Positions 35,670 through 47,671 are shown, counted from the stretch's first letter. The stretch is DNA of 64,000 nt from Pyrenopolyporus hunteri (GCA_902806595.1 CADCXC010000012.1:124001-188000); one strand, 5' to 3'. Notes: generated by a model not told the origin, from the sequence alone. Program-made: numbers and translations.

Positions 35670-36549
35670 TCTGAATGATTTCTGTGACCTTCAAAAAGGG
35701 TCACACGAGTAGACATACGTATCAACCCCCACAAGTCGAAGGTGTATATAGCGGCCTATAAAGTGAGGTCAAAATAAGTATGTGCTGAATTTGAACCGGC
35801 AGGGGTTTGCTGCAGGCTGAGGAGGTTACCAATCAACTGCCCATAAAATCTCTTGATGCCCGACCACGGCAATATTAGAAATCACGGGATCTGATTATAC
35901 AGCAACGTAGGCCGTCCCATCAAAACTAATAGTTTCAATTAGGAATACATCTTCAGATAAACACCTACGGTAGGTAGGTACATGTATACAGTAAGATATG
36001 CGAATCTCAAGCTAGCGGTTCTTCCGGTACTTGGGTATTTCTATGAAGATATTAGGGCTAGTCATTTTCATTATATAGTAGTCCGCATACCTTTGACTTA
36101 GTTGAATATCTGGGCCCCCCTAAAAGTCTAATAGATCCAGGGAAGGCTATACCACCAGGGTTAACATATCTATTACAGACTCGCGGATATTTAACGTATA
36201 TCTAGTTCCGTGGGCAGCTGCTATCCGACACCAGCACTTATCTGGTGGCCGAAATGGAAAGAGTCCTTACTCTGAAAAGGTGGATTCGGACTCGAAATTC
36301 GGGACCGCCCGTCCGTGTTTGGGCCGGCCTGGTGGTTTGGTAGGCGGAACACAGTGGATTTACATGTGACGACGCCGATAATTCAATCTTCATAGGATAC
36401 CCAGCAATTTGGCGGAGGCCTCTACGTACCAGTGATAAATTAGGGTATCGAGGGCATTTATTTTGGACGATGTTGGAAACAGGTTATCGCTCAATTTCTG
36501 ATATTCGGGGGTATCTAAGTTGATCAAAATCGCGGGTCGCACCATGATA
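35670..36549. other. Intergenic, no gene seen
   Basis: AT-rich stretch between the hydrolase fusion and the coiled-coil gene. No open frame of note. It should contain the promoter of the former. Confidence 0.5.
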
Positions 36550-37547
36550 TCAAGTCGTACGCAAGGATGGGCGTTTCTCGTCCATCATCTTCCGATAGGA
36601 GGCGACTATGTCGTCTCTGACGGTTTGCAACTCCTCTCTCCGTCTCAAACTTCCTGCAGCTTTTGGAATACTGCCGATTTCAACCGCCGCGCCTCTGACG
36701 GTTAGTTTCTTCTGCGGCTTGACGGTGAACTCCGGCGGCGCCTGAACAACGTCGTGTAGGCCGACCTTCGTCTCTCCGCGCTTCTTCTTCAGAACTTCCC
36801 ATGGGTCCTCGTCGGGGTCGGCAACCTCGCCTAGAACCTTGGTTCTCTTTCCCTTCTTTTTCTTCTTGCCGCCGCCCTGTGAATCGAGTTTCCAGGTAAC
36901 CCCGAGTTCCTCTTCTTCTAGTTCTTTTTCCGCTTGAAGCTCGAGTTCCTCCTCCTTCTTTTCTTTAATTTTTCGGTCTTCCTCACGCCACTCCTCGTAC
37001 AGCTTGTGCATCTTCTTCTCTTTCTTGGTTTGCCATACTTTTAGCCCAAGGGGGTCCTTGCCATTTCTGACTGAGTTGTTGATCAAACCAGATACAGGCA
37101 GGGCGGCGTCTACTCGAGCAGCAAAATCTGACATACGTTCGCCAGGTCGGATTGTAGGAATTTGTTTGGCCCCCTTGGGCCCAGTATCCGGATTCGTAGT
37201 CGTCTCTGCTTTTCTCTTCTTGTTTTTCCTAGTTGGCTCATCTCCGTTGTCTAGCCCAGAACGCGGTTTCTTGCCCTCAGCGAAAGCCATCAGCCTCTTG
37301 AACGCTCGAGGCGCGTCGTCTTTCCAGGCTACATCTCGCTTGCGTTTTAAACCTTTGCTTGGTTGGCTCGGGCCCTGTTTTGTTTCACGGCTTTTTTGCG
37401 ATTGAGACTTCACAGGTAGAGGCTTTGCGATCTGCGAGGGTGGTAGGTCATAGCTGGAAGAGTGTGTCAGCTAGTCAGCTGTCTCATAGAGTATAGTCGT
37501 TCTTACGTGGACGGGTCCTTTTCTCTTCGGGTATGTTTGTGAGGCAT
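36550..37547 (-). CDS. Basic coiled-coil protein, possibly nucleolar (CCDC137-like)
   Basis: Two exons, 37547-37507 and 37453-36550, give 314 residues. The tiny first exon restores the conserved N-terminus MPHKHTRREKDPSTYDLPPS. The rest is highly charged, with many Lys/Arg runs (for example KKKKKGKRTK) and a Glu/Lys coiled-coil around residues 155-205 starting at QTKKEKKMHKLYEEWREEDR. The segment IRPGERMSDFAARVDAALPV, about residues 120-140, is a conserved landmark in fungal homologues. Basic composition and nuclear-localisation-like clusters suggest a nuclear or nucleolar protein, perhaps in ribosome biogenesis. The link to animal CCDC137 is from memory of the overall pattern and is tentative. 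Confidence 0.8.
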
Positions 37548-38067
37548 CCTGAGCGAGTTACGTTCGGTTGGACTATGTTCGTCCAACAAGCCGATTAGAT
37601 TGAAGAATAATTGAACCACGAAACCGAAAATGCGATGCCCCAAAACTTTTTTAGCTTGCGCTGTGGTGCCCCACACTTATTGACCCGCACCCCACTAAAC
37701 CGCCTAAGGTTAACTCCGGCCTAGCCCCTGATGGGATCAGGGACCTGCCCGTAAACCACCACCCCGAGCTGAGCGCCAAGTCCAAACAGGAATCCATTAG
37801 CTTTGACATCTACAATGCTAGATAACGAATGCAATCCTACGTCTGGCCTAACTGCTTACATTAGGTGTCTGTACCTTCTCTATTTCTCGCTCTTTAACCC
37901 TTAATATAATAGATTTAACCATTCATCCTCTCCTTCCAACCTTTAATCAGCGCTAGAGTCCTGTTTAAGGGCGTACAGAATCACGGGTCTAACCGGCTAC
38001 CTGGTATTAAAGAAGCATATCATATGTGCTACGGGAATAGAATAAGGGATCCGCCTCGCTTTATAGA
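37548..38067. other. Divergent promoter region
   Basis: About 520 bases between two divergent starts (37547 minus, 38068 plus). No gene; a short CT-rich tract lies before the plus-strand gene. Confidence 0.5.
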
Positions 38068-39313
38068 ATGGGAACCAATACAGGCTCTAAGAAGAAGCTA
38101 TCATTGAGTAGACTCTGGAACCAGCAACGAACTCATAGTTATGTGCCGGTTGACGGAACCGAAGAGGATGAGCGCCCTTCCACAACAGAATTGGCCAGCA
38201 ATATAACACGGCCAACCCAGGGAAGGCGATGCTGGCAGAGGTATTTTGTTTGTGGCAGCGTGTGGGGTTTGACCATATTGTAGGCGCCGTGACTGAGATG
38301 TGGACCTCACAAACGTGGTATCACTAACCCAGAAACTCAGAGCCGCTATTGTACTCATAACTTTGCTCCTCTCCATCGCCAGGAGTCTGTGGGGCTTAGA
38401 AGACGACCCAGACAGGATCTTCGGTAATTGGGGAAAGCCGGGTACGGGAACGGAGGGCTTGGCCTGGTACCCTACAGATTTCCTCCGCGACGTCGTTCCA
38501 ATTCGGTGCCATTCGCATAACGACTATTGGCGCAAGGTGCCTCTCTTCTCAGCTCTTCACGCTGGTTGTATCGGGGTCGAGGCAGATGTTTGGCTTTTCG
38601 ACAATGATCCGGAGCTTTACGTTGGGCACGACACCGCCGCTTTGACCCCAAATCGCACCTTCACATCCCTTTATGTGAACCCGCTGGTCGACCTACTCAA
38701 CCGGACAAATCCGCAAACCCAATTTTACAACGCCACGCGACGCGGCGTTTTTGACTACGACCCAGAACAGGCAGTGATTCTCCTAGTAGATATCAAAACT
38801 GATGGGGCCAGAACTTGGCCACATGTCCTGGCCCAGCTAGAGCCCCTCAGGTCAAGAGGCTGGCTGACCTACTCTGAAGATGGGGCCGTCCATCAGCGCC
38901 AGGTAACCGTCGTCGGCACAGGAAACACGCCATTCGACCTTGTTATAGAAAACCCAACATATAGAGATGTATTCTTCGATGCTCCCCTCGCAGAAATGTG
39001 GGAAGACCCAGACGCGCCGGACTCGGAGTCTGCCGAAGACGTCACTACCTACAATGAGACAAATTCGCTATATGCTAGCACGAGCTTCGGAGATACCGTA
39101 GGGTTCGTCCTCAGTGGTTTTAGCGACAGCCAACTTCGCACAATCCGCGGCCAGATTAAAGGTGCCCATCGAAGAGGGCTTAAAGCCCGGTATTGGGAGA
39201 CGCCTGGATGGCCAATAGGTATCAGAAACAAGGTCTGGCACACACTGATAGAAGAGGGTGCGGATATCTTAAACGTGGACGATCTAAGAGGTGCCTCTAG
39301 AATGCAGTGGTAA
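38068..39313 (+). CDS. AIM6-like membrane-anchored phosphodiesterase
   Basis: Two exons, 38068-38279 and 38341-39313, give 394 residues. The exon joint creates the transmembrane helix GLTILAAIVLITLLLSIA after a cytosolic N-terminus of about 70 residues, so this is a type II membrane protein. The lumenal part has the PLC-like/GDPD TIM-barrel signature: PIRCHSHNDYWRKVPLFSAL (His-x-His-Asn-Asp), GCIGVEADVWL with the Glu-x-Asp pair, LYVGHD, VILLVDIKTDG and a C-terminal KARYWETPGWPI...NVDD strand. This is the altered inheritance of mitochondria protein 6 family. The name comes from a yeast screen and the substrate is unknown. Several N-glycosylation sites (NRT, NAT) fit a secretory location. Confidence 0.9.
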
Positions 39314-39663
39314 AGTCGTCTGATATTGACTGAGAGAAGAATGATTCTGCTAGTCCCTACGGTCAGCAGCGGACCTCGTTGTGGTTTAGAATCCGGTAGT
39401 ATCTCTTCTAACAAGACCAACGTATAGCTGTAACAAACCCCCACCATGTACCTAGAACGCCTATTATCGTACCTACAGAGGGGAACAGATGCCCCAACCC
39501 CACTATTACGTAGGAGGATAACTCAGGTGGGGATTATCTCATGTTAACGTTTAGAGCTACCCCTCCAAAACTTCTCGATATCATATCTCGTCTCGGAGTA
39601 CCAGTCGGAACTAATTTTTCAATTGTCCACATTCTTTTAACTGTCAGCAGCCTCAGTTTTGAC
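39314..39663. other. Short intergenic region
   Basis: The open frame of the next gene extends back to 39541, but the family start MADKTALVTG at 39664 is preferred. Nothing else seen. Confidence 0.5.
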
Positions 39664-40951
39664 ATGGCTGATAAGACTGCGTTAGTCACTGGCGCCACGG
39701 GCCTGTTAGGCAGGCAGGTGGTGAGGGCCTTCGAAAGAGGAGACTGGAAGGTTAAAGGGACAGGCTACTCCCGCGCCGACGGGGTGTCGGTTCTAAAGGT
39801 TGACCTAGTCGATGCGGAACAAGTAGCATCTGCACTGGATAGCGTCAAGTATGCCCGAATACTACCTGCTGTGTCCCATGGAGCTTTCACAACTGACAAC
39901 ACCCTCTATCCCTAAGGCCACATGTTGTAGTTCACTGTCAGTCGAATCAACCCACAATAAGCTAATAGAGCTAGGAGAGCTGATGCTAGCCAGGCGCCGC
40001 GAATCGATTCCCCGATAAGTGCGACAAAGACCCGGAGGGGACTCGAGCCCTGAACGTCGAAGCGACTCGAAAGCTTGCGTCCCTATGCGCCGCTCGCGGC
40101 ATCTTCCTAATCTACATATCCACCGACTATGTCTTCCCAGGCAAGCCCGGCGACGCGCCCTACGAGGCAGACGCGCAACCACAGCCCACGAACCTGTACG
40201 GACAGACCAAGCTCGACGGAGAGCGGGTTGTCTTGGAGGAGTACGAGCGTGCCGGGAAAGCTGGGCTGGGAGTCGTCCTGAGAGTCCCCGTGTTATACGG
40301 TGATGCGGAAGTGCCGTCCGAAAGCGCGGTAAACGTGCTTATGGACTCGGTCTGGAAGGCGCAGGAGCCGGGTGTCAAGATTAAGATGGATCATTGGGCC
40401 CTTCGCTATCCTACCAATGGTGCGTTTGATACATTAGATACTTTGGGAGAGGCTAACTTACGCGCAGTATGCCCCCTTTCCTATTCATATCCCTTACACG
40501 GGGATGTATTCCTATGAGTTCCAGATGTATATTCAATATTGACACGTAGCAGACCGAGGACGTAGGACGAGTATGTCGCGGTATGTTATCTCTCGTATTA
40601 GATATTTGTTTGCTGTGACACGATTATTGGTCTGCTACTAACGCTCCGGGCGTAGACATCTCTCTAAAATACCTTAGCGCCGATGACACATCCAAGCTGC
40701 CACGCATCCTGCAATTCTCCTCGGAAGCTAAATACACGAAGTACGAGATCTGCCAGCTTTTCGCCGAAATCATGGGATTGCCAATTACAAACATCGAACC
40801 CAACACCGAGGGGAACGATCCGAATGCGTCCGTCCAGAGGCCGTACGACTGCCATCTCAGCACCAAGGCGCTCAAGGACTTGGGTATCGACGTGTCTAGC
40901 CAAGATTTCGTCGGCTGGTGGAGATGGCAAGTTAAAGCATTTAGAAAATGA
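39664..40951 (+). CDS. MAT2B/RmlD-like NAD(P)-binding reductase
   Basis: Five exons: 39664-39848, 39917-39936, 39994-40418, 40553-40580 and 40656-40951, about 317 residues. The Rossmann start is ALVTGATGLLGRQVV. Across the first joints the text reads SVK-PHVVVHC-AANRFPDKCDKDPEG, a hallmark of the methionine adenosyltransferase regulatory beta subunit and dTDP-4-dehydrorhamnose reductase family. STDYVFPG and NLYGQTKLDGE supply the catalytic-type Ser/Tyr/Lys. The C-terminus has RYPTN-TEDVGRVCRDIS and QRPYDCHLST. Exon 2 is only 20 nt and exon 4 only 28 nt. Intron 1 uses an AAG acceptor. Intron 3 is puzzling: the nearest GT donor (40420) leaves one extra base, so the frame works only with a non-GT boundary or a one-base error. 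The protein could be a MAT regulator or a sugar-nucleotide reductase. Confidence 0.85.
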
Positions 40952-42240
40952 GGGTCTGAGACATTGGGTCGTCGTCACGTAGAGAATCCCTATGTAAGGG
41001 GTTAGATAGGTATCTACTCCCTGAGATTCTAGCCGGACCCCTTGTATTGTTCTCATGGGGAAACTACCTATCGACTCAAATGACGACGTGAATTTCCGAT
41101 AAAGATTCTTGGGTACCTATCTACCTCCGTGGATATCCAGGGGCAGAAGATCACGTAAAAATTGGGTACCTCAGTTTAAAGCCGACGAGTGCACATTCAT
41201 ACTTGAATATCGAAAATGTATTGTTCCGCATATCTTAGACCAAATATAGAATCGTATCGAGACGTTTCATTCCGACACGAGATTTCCATTTACGCTCTGT
41301 ATTGATTCCAACGGTCAACTTCTTTTTCGTTTCGGTAAACGAGCCAAGGCCAATAATCATCTCAGCTCAAAATTATTGACAAACAGATTGCTTTTTCAGC
41401 TCTGCATTCTTCCAGCTCAGTGCCCCTATGATATCATACGCACATGTTTTTCTACTAATTTAACTTAAGGAATTCCGACCTTTTTCTCCCTTTCTTATAT
41501 TAAGCTATTGAGCTAAATGGTAGCGATTATTGTAGACAGACTGCCGGAATATTTATTACTATATTTAAATTCCTAGCTTAGTTACTACCTAGGTGGTATG
41601 TATTTTATACGAAGCCTCGTGTCCGCCACATGTCGAATTTGGAGATACGACGTGCGTTTCTGCCCCTGCTTTAGTGTGTACCACATAATGTACGATATAT
41701 AAGATACGGCATGTACAATACGTACGATACAACTACATGTAGTTGTTCTAAGGGAGGTACGCTGCGATATCTTAGCCCATAAATTAGGAACTAGTAGTTG
41801 ATATATGTACCTACCTATATGTGCGGTTGTTGCCCGTTTTATTAGACTGGCTGTTAGCTGCACCTTAGTAGAGGTAGTTGGTCCCATAGTTGCATAGGTG
41901 CGTGTTGCTACCAAATTGCGAATTTTAACTTTCTGTGCCTAGAGAGCACTGGCCCCTATTGGCCCCCTATCGGTCCACTGATCGTTGACGCAATGCGGGA
42001 TAGGATCCCCCTACATTTTTTAAGTAATGCCCTGAATGCCCAGAACTGCCCTCTGCCTCTAAGATGTTTTCCCTCCTACCCCTGCATCCGAATTTGCCAT
42101 ACTGCAGCAGTACTATGTATTTAGTACTGAGCCAAGATTCCCTAACCTGAATTAGTACATGTCTCCCCCCTTCGTCCCTTTTATTTCTGCTCGTCATGCC
42201 AGCTGCCCTCAGGTACACTAACCAATTAACCAACCACATC
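40952..42240. other. Intergenic, no gene seen
   Basis: AT-rich spacer with CCTAGGTGG-type motifs near 41586. The 109-codon minus frame at 41585-41914 has no motif and is AT-driven. Confidence 0.5.
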
Positions 42241-42525
42241 TCATTCGTGCATCGCGATGATTTCGAAATAGTACTCCACACGCTCAGTCCCGATATGGAC
42301 GGTGTCCGGTAGATACCCCTTGTATTCCCTTGTCATCTTATAACAATTTTCCTTCCAATGGCGGATCCCCTCGGCAATCTGCCAAATTTGATCAGTTGCT
42401 TTGATTGATGATCCTGTCGCCCAAAGGATCACCCCCGTACGTCAGTGGATAACGAACGGGGGCCGCGAATGATATGATATCGCTTCGCTACACCATTCTA
42501 ATCCATTTTGATCGCTCGTGGACAT
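42241..42525 (-). CDS. Small two-exon protein of unknown function
   Basis: Exons 42525-42454 and 42378-42241 join in phase to 69 residues. It starts MSTSDQNGLEWCSEAISYHS, and the second exon starts IAEGIRHWKENCYKMTREYK and ends GYLPDTVHIGTERVEYYFEIIAMHE. The amino-acid mix (aromatic, Cys, balanced charge, no low complexity) looks like real protein rather than a chance frame. The acceptor TTGGCAG is preceded by a CAACTGATC branch site; the donor GTTATC is weak and could be wrong. I do not recognise the family. It is transcribed away from the RA-PH gene, with which it shares a promoter region. Confidence 0.4.
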
Positions 42526-43041
42526 GGGCTGGGGGATGTAGGTGGCAGGAAGGGAATATGAATTAGTTCTCTGAAGACCTGAACCGAAGCGCCGCTATAT
42601 GCGCCAAGACGATACAAACGGCACCCAACATACCGCGCGCTGTCAGCTTCGCTCTCCGAGTCGTCTGGATTAACACTTGAATTTTGCACTCAAAGCTTAT
42701 TCTAGGTGCGATCTGCTATTGCGCACGTCGCGCACCTTGCGCGCGCTCGGCCGGGCATCATCATTATCTTGTCTTGCGGGACGGCGGGCCCAGTGGCGCA
42801 GATTACCATCGTTGTGCACCCGTTGATACCTACCTGGGCTACTGTATCTTTAAGCGGTTTGGTTCCACAGACGACCCCTGGCACGATGTCGACAGGGTCC
42901 GAGACGGTCACCTTGCCAGCCAACCCGTCACCGCCCAACTTCTCCTCTCGGCTGGCTTTTCCCCTTGAAAATAGAAGCAGCTGGCGCGCTCAGAGTCTGA
43001 GAGAAAGAAGCTTTTCATTAACAGCAAACGCAACAAACAAA
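42526..43041. promoter_or_regulatory. Shared promoter region of small gene and RA-PH gene
   Basis: About 516 bases between divergent starts. The open frame of the RA-PH gene runs back to 42706, but without a well-placed ATG. The start at 43042 has a good context (AACAAAATGGCT). Confidence 0.4.
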
Positions 43042-45829
43042 ATGGCTACTCAACAAGGTCCTCGCGACAGTAGCGAGCAGCAGCTAGGCGCCGCATCAGG
43101 AAGCACTATTGCTCGATCCATGTCTCGCTACCGTAGGCGGGTAGGTAGCGTTACCGTCAACGTCGATGCAACCCAGAAAATTAATTCCGATCCACCACCC
43201 CCATGGGAACCTCCGATAGCCCCCCCTGTGCCTACTATACCACGTCGGTTAAGGAACGCCAGCATGACACAAAAGGAGTGCGACGCCCCGGCCACCGCGG
43301 TCGATTCTCCTCCGCGACACCAGCTGCGCCATACCGAGTCTACACGAAGGCATTCGCTGCGTCGAAGCATGGCGGATCAGTACCAGAGCCGGCCCAGCAC
43401 CGCGAAGAGCGCAAGGAGCGAAGAAAGCGCGTGGCGGAGGCTTGCTAGTCGAGATGGGCGACGCAACAGGCTAAACAGCCAAGAGGAGGATGAGGCGCTA
43501 AAGCGAGAAGTTGCGCGCTTGGAGGCCGAGAATCATCGACTATTAGCTGAGCAGAAGAGGAAGGATCTCCAGAGATTGGAAATTCAGTTGGCGAACAGCC
43601 AGAGGCCTACGTTTCCCGTGCAGTCGCCAAAACCAAGAAGTCCCGTAATTGAAAAGTTCGTCCTTTTAACCAAAGGACGGAAGAGTAGAGATGGGCTATC
43701 CCCGGGCCTTTCTCCCACGTCCTCGACCGCCAGCGTCGAACCTCCGAAACATATACCGATTGGTATAGAGCCTGGTGGTAGAGGCATTGTGCCTCAGACA
43801 GATGCGCCACATTCCGCGATTAATGCCGGCGATCGAGTGAGTCCCACCCGTAGTTTTCCGCGGGCATAACGGCATGCGCTAATTCGATATGCAGAATGTC
43901 ACGGTGCGCTATAGGCAGCGCATTTTTAGTCTAGACGTCACCCCCGAGACGACGGCGGACGACGTCGTAACCCAGACCGCCAAGATAATGAATTCTAACG
44001 ATATTAGCCCTTCGAATTTTATCGTCGTAGAATCTTATGCGGTACTGGGTCTCGAGCGCTACCTGCGACGCTACGAACATATTCGAGACGTCATGAATTC
44101 TTGGGATCGGGATACTCAAAACCAACTGGTAGTCACAATATCCGATTCCGGGGAACAGGACTGGAAACTGGACGTCGAGTCGGCTCCGAGTCCTGATGAA
44201 CCGCCTCAGGGCTTCCAATTGTATATGTATCACTCGAATCGCCCTGGAAAGTGGAATAAAAGATGGATCACCCTCCTTGAAAATGGGCAAATCGTAAGCG
44301 CGAAGAAACCGAACGCTAGCTCAACGGATAAGGAGACGGTAAGTTTATGCCGCTTATCTGACTACGACATCTACACTCCTACGGAATCGCAGATGCGGAG
44401 GCACATCAAGCCCCCGAAGCGGTACTGTTTCGCGGTAAAGAGTCAGCAGAAGACGACTGTCTTCATGAACACCGAGAACTACGTCCATTACTTCTGTACG
44501 GAAGACCCTAAGATCGCGGAACAATTTAGAGAGAAGGTCCACGGCTGGCGGAGTTGGTACCTCGTGGATCGTAGGCCGGTGGTGCCGAAACCCTCCAGGC
44601 AAATCTCGATCAGGAAGACGGATGATAAACCGCCTCAGATTTTGCCGTCCCCGGTCACCAGCACGCCGAAGAAGTCGGTGAATGTCGCGTCAATGAACGG
44701 CCACCGTCTCCAGGTGTCGGTCGACGAAACGCCGTATTCTATTGGCAAGTTTGAGCCGCTGCTCGACATGAAGCGCTTCGATAAACGACTGTCCCAGTTT
44801 GGACAGGATTTCTTGCCATTGATACCGGATGTGTCAAATATGCCAAAAGAGATCCCAGCGCAACATCGCAGTTCTGGCCATGAGAGCAAGGAGGACGAAC
44901 GAAGCGAGAGAAAGTTAATAGACAGAATCAATTCAACCAAAGAAGATGGCTTCACAGGTAATGGCCTGCTTGGCGAAGGGTATGAAGAACGGAAACATGC
45001 CCGTGCGGAAACGGACCGACCAGAACGAGGGCGACAAAGATTCAGGAACGATGGATTTACGGAGGGGCCTTCGCTGTTGAATCGGAAATCCGAATCGGAG
45101 ACGCCGGTTGAGAAACCCGAGTCGCCTTCCTGGTTCCCGTCAGCGCTCGAACACTCCGCGAGACAGCGCAGCGTTGGTTCCTCGTCTACGCGGCCGAGCA
45201 CTTCCGCGGGCGTTGTGAACTCGCATTCTCACGCGCATGCGCATGCACGACGAACCTCTCTTTCGTCGCGACCTCCCCCTCCTCCTTTAAGTGTCAAAAC
45301 CCTACCGCAAGAGCATTCTCAAACCCCTGCCTCACCGCAGGTAGGACTCTCGCACTCGAACCGCCGCGACCGACCGAAACCGCTAGTCACTCTAGACACC
45401 GAGTTCCAAGAGGCACCGCAGTGGTCAAAAAAGCAGAAAGGCCACGGCGTTAAAGCCCCCGAAGGCACGGCGCACCTGATCGACCTAATCAACGACCCAA
45501 CCTCGAACAAATCAGGTGCGGAACCCGAAATCCCACCTCGAAGCTCCCTACGCCGCCCTTCCCAAACGGCCTCCGTCCCGAGTCTGTCTCGAACGAGGAG
45601 TAAGACTCAGGGTGCACCGCCTCCCAGGTCACCTATAGTAGGGAAGGTCCCTCCCGTCCCGTCGCTACCCACGCGCGTCGGGGATCGGGATCGTGATCCT
45701 CTGAGGTCACACCCGGTGCCTCGGACTAGGGAGCGAGAGCGGGAAAGGGAAAGGGCGAGGGAAAAAGATCGCGAGTACAACGCGTATAATTCGGTGCCCG
45801 GGCGGACGGGCACGTTGAAAGTGGTTTAA
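43042..45829 (+). CDS. RA-PH domain adaptor (MRL/RIAM-like arrangement)
   Basis: Two exons, 43042-43836 and 43895-45829, give 909 residues. The first 265 residues are disordered, Arg/Ser/Pro-rich, with a short coiled coil near 150-185 (EALKREVARLEAENHRLL). From about 266 the joint reads GDRNVTVRYRQRIFSLDVTPE, a Ras-association fold ending near 345. A PH domain follows at about 370-490: FQLYMYHSNRPGKWNKRWIT, then KRYCFAVKS, VHYFCTED and the terminal helix WRSWYLV with its Trp. The tail is disordered: Pro-rich stretches, a HSHAHAHA run and a final RERERERERAREKDRE repeat. In animals an RA-PH tandem links Ras-like GTPases to the actin machinery at the membrane. By analogy this protein may act in polarity or actin organisation, which is inference. 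Confidence 0.88.
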
Positions 45830-47671
45830 CGTCATTTACCTCTTGTTTACGACCCATTACAATATTTTAATCATTAATATCGCCCGGGCCATCGTCTGCT
45901 CCACCCGGTCTGTTGGAAGGGCAAAATTTCTATCACCTTATACCCCCCCTTTTTTTTGTCTATCCCCGTTATTATGTCAGGAGTCCATCATCATCATCGT
46001 CATCTATGGGATCAGCGGCGGAGTTATGGGGAGCGATCGGATGCATTGCGGCCTTCGACTACGAACGAGCGACTAAGCGAGCGAGTAAGCGTCATGACTT
46101 CACATCATGGGAAGCGAAGCGACGGAATGTGTTTATTTTTTTGTTTCAACTGGCTGGGTTTTCTCACACGGATGCGATTGGATTTTCTTTTTTTTATGTC
46201 GTTTGATTTGATTATCTAGGTGCCCACCTATTTTCTGTGTACGATGGGATACGCATGGTCTGCATAGCGAGCCAAAAAGAGAGGAAGCGAGCGAGCTGTG
46301 TTTTATATCTGATACAGTTTAATATCGTAGGGGGGTAAGCGGGAGGAGGAGGAGGAAGTTTAGTTGATAACCTGGCTCCCCCCTTTTGCCTACCTACCTA
46401 CCTGGTGGTCTACCTGCCTAGATACCTTTTGTCTAATACCTCTCCGCATCGCGTCGCGGTGCTTTCGATTGAATGGCAAATAATGAATGAACCCTCCTCT
46501 CCCTCGTATACCTACGCGCTTTTTCTTTTTGTCATTCTGTTAGGGGCTGGTGCTGTGATATGTCGATGCGTGGAGTCGGTCTTACTTACCTTATGCAAGA
46601 TACTAGGTAGGGCAGTAAGGAAAATACTATATTGGTTACGCCTAGATAGATACAGCGGGGAGGTCAGGCTAGGGTATATGTACCTGGGGAGGTATATGGA
46701 TGAGTAGATGAGTGAAACATGAATGGGGTGGTTGACGCCGTTTATCCTTCTCTACGATTGCCGATTAGGAACTTAGAAATAGGTAGGTAGTAGTCGGGTA
46801 GTCAGGTAATTAGGAAGTGTCTACACGCATGATATAATCGCGGGCCGTACTTTGATAACGTAGAAAGGGTCGACGTTCGAGGCGTTCTGCGCGCGATTAA
46901 AGTGCCACCCGGGTTAGCTACATGTACCTACCTACCTACCTACCTACTGACGGGCCCCGGGTTTCTACCAGGTAGGTTATACGGACATGTCAATCAACCG
47001 CGATATGTCGGCAGGACCTATAGAAAACCTACCGCTTTACCCACCTATATTCTCCGATCTTTCCCGATTTTAGTAGCCTTCGACTATGTATATACCTCAT
47101 AGCTAAGATGGTCAAGTATGTATTTTACCTGTACCTAGCCGTCTCTTACTTACTAGGCTATCTTCAGCCACCATCGTTGATGCCCAACAATCTTGACTAC
47201 CTACAGCTGATAAGCCGCCGAGAACAAACAGCAGGTGCGGAAATTGCCTTCGTGACGCACTTAGCGTCAACGCCAGGACGTCGTGGCGTCTAGCCCACAG
47301 CCAATGAGCCCCGGAAATTGACCGCTACGAGGGCCATATGGCTATGGGATAGAAAGATTCCTCTTCTAGTCTATTTTCAGTTTTGGAATTAGAATAGCCT
47401 CATTATATAATGGTTCGCGTTGCGAAGATGTCTAGTAAGTCATCCGGCAAGGAGTTTTCCATCCGGAAGGGATATAGGTCGTCTATCTTAGGGTTTATTA
47501 GGGGTATTATTCATGTAGTTGTCTACCTAAGTGGTTAGAAATTTGAAGAAGTTCCTATCATTTCTTCCTGCGCCGCCGCAAAAACCCTTGTCGCGTGTTT
47601 TTTGATGAGGTAGATAGAGAACTACCTAGGCGAACTGAACGAGATTTGTTTTTCCATGCTGATTAAAAGCC
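45830..47671. other. Intergenic, repeat-containing
   Basis: Convergent 3' flanks of the RA-PH gene and the FPP synthase gene. Several TACC runs (46389-46403, 46925-46947) and polypyrimidine tracts. A plus frame at 46405-46707 could encode a small hydrophobic protein but is not called. Confidence 0.5.
46925..46947 (+). repeat. (TACC)n tetranucleotide run
   Basis: Nearly six TACC/TACT units in tandem in the gene-free spacer. Confidence 0.85.
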
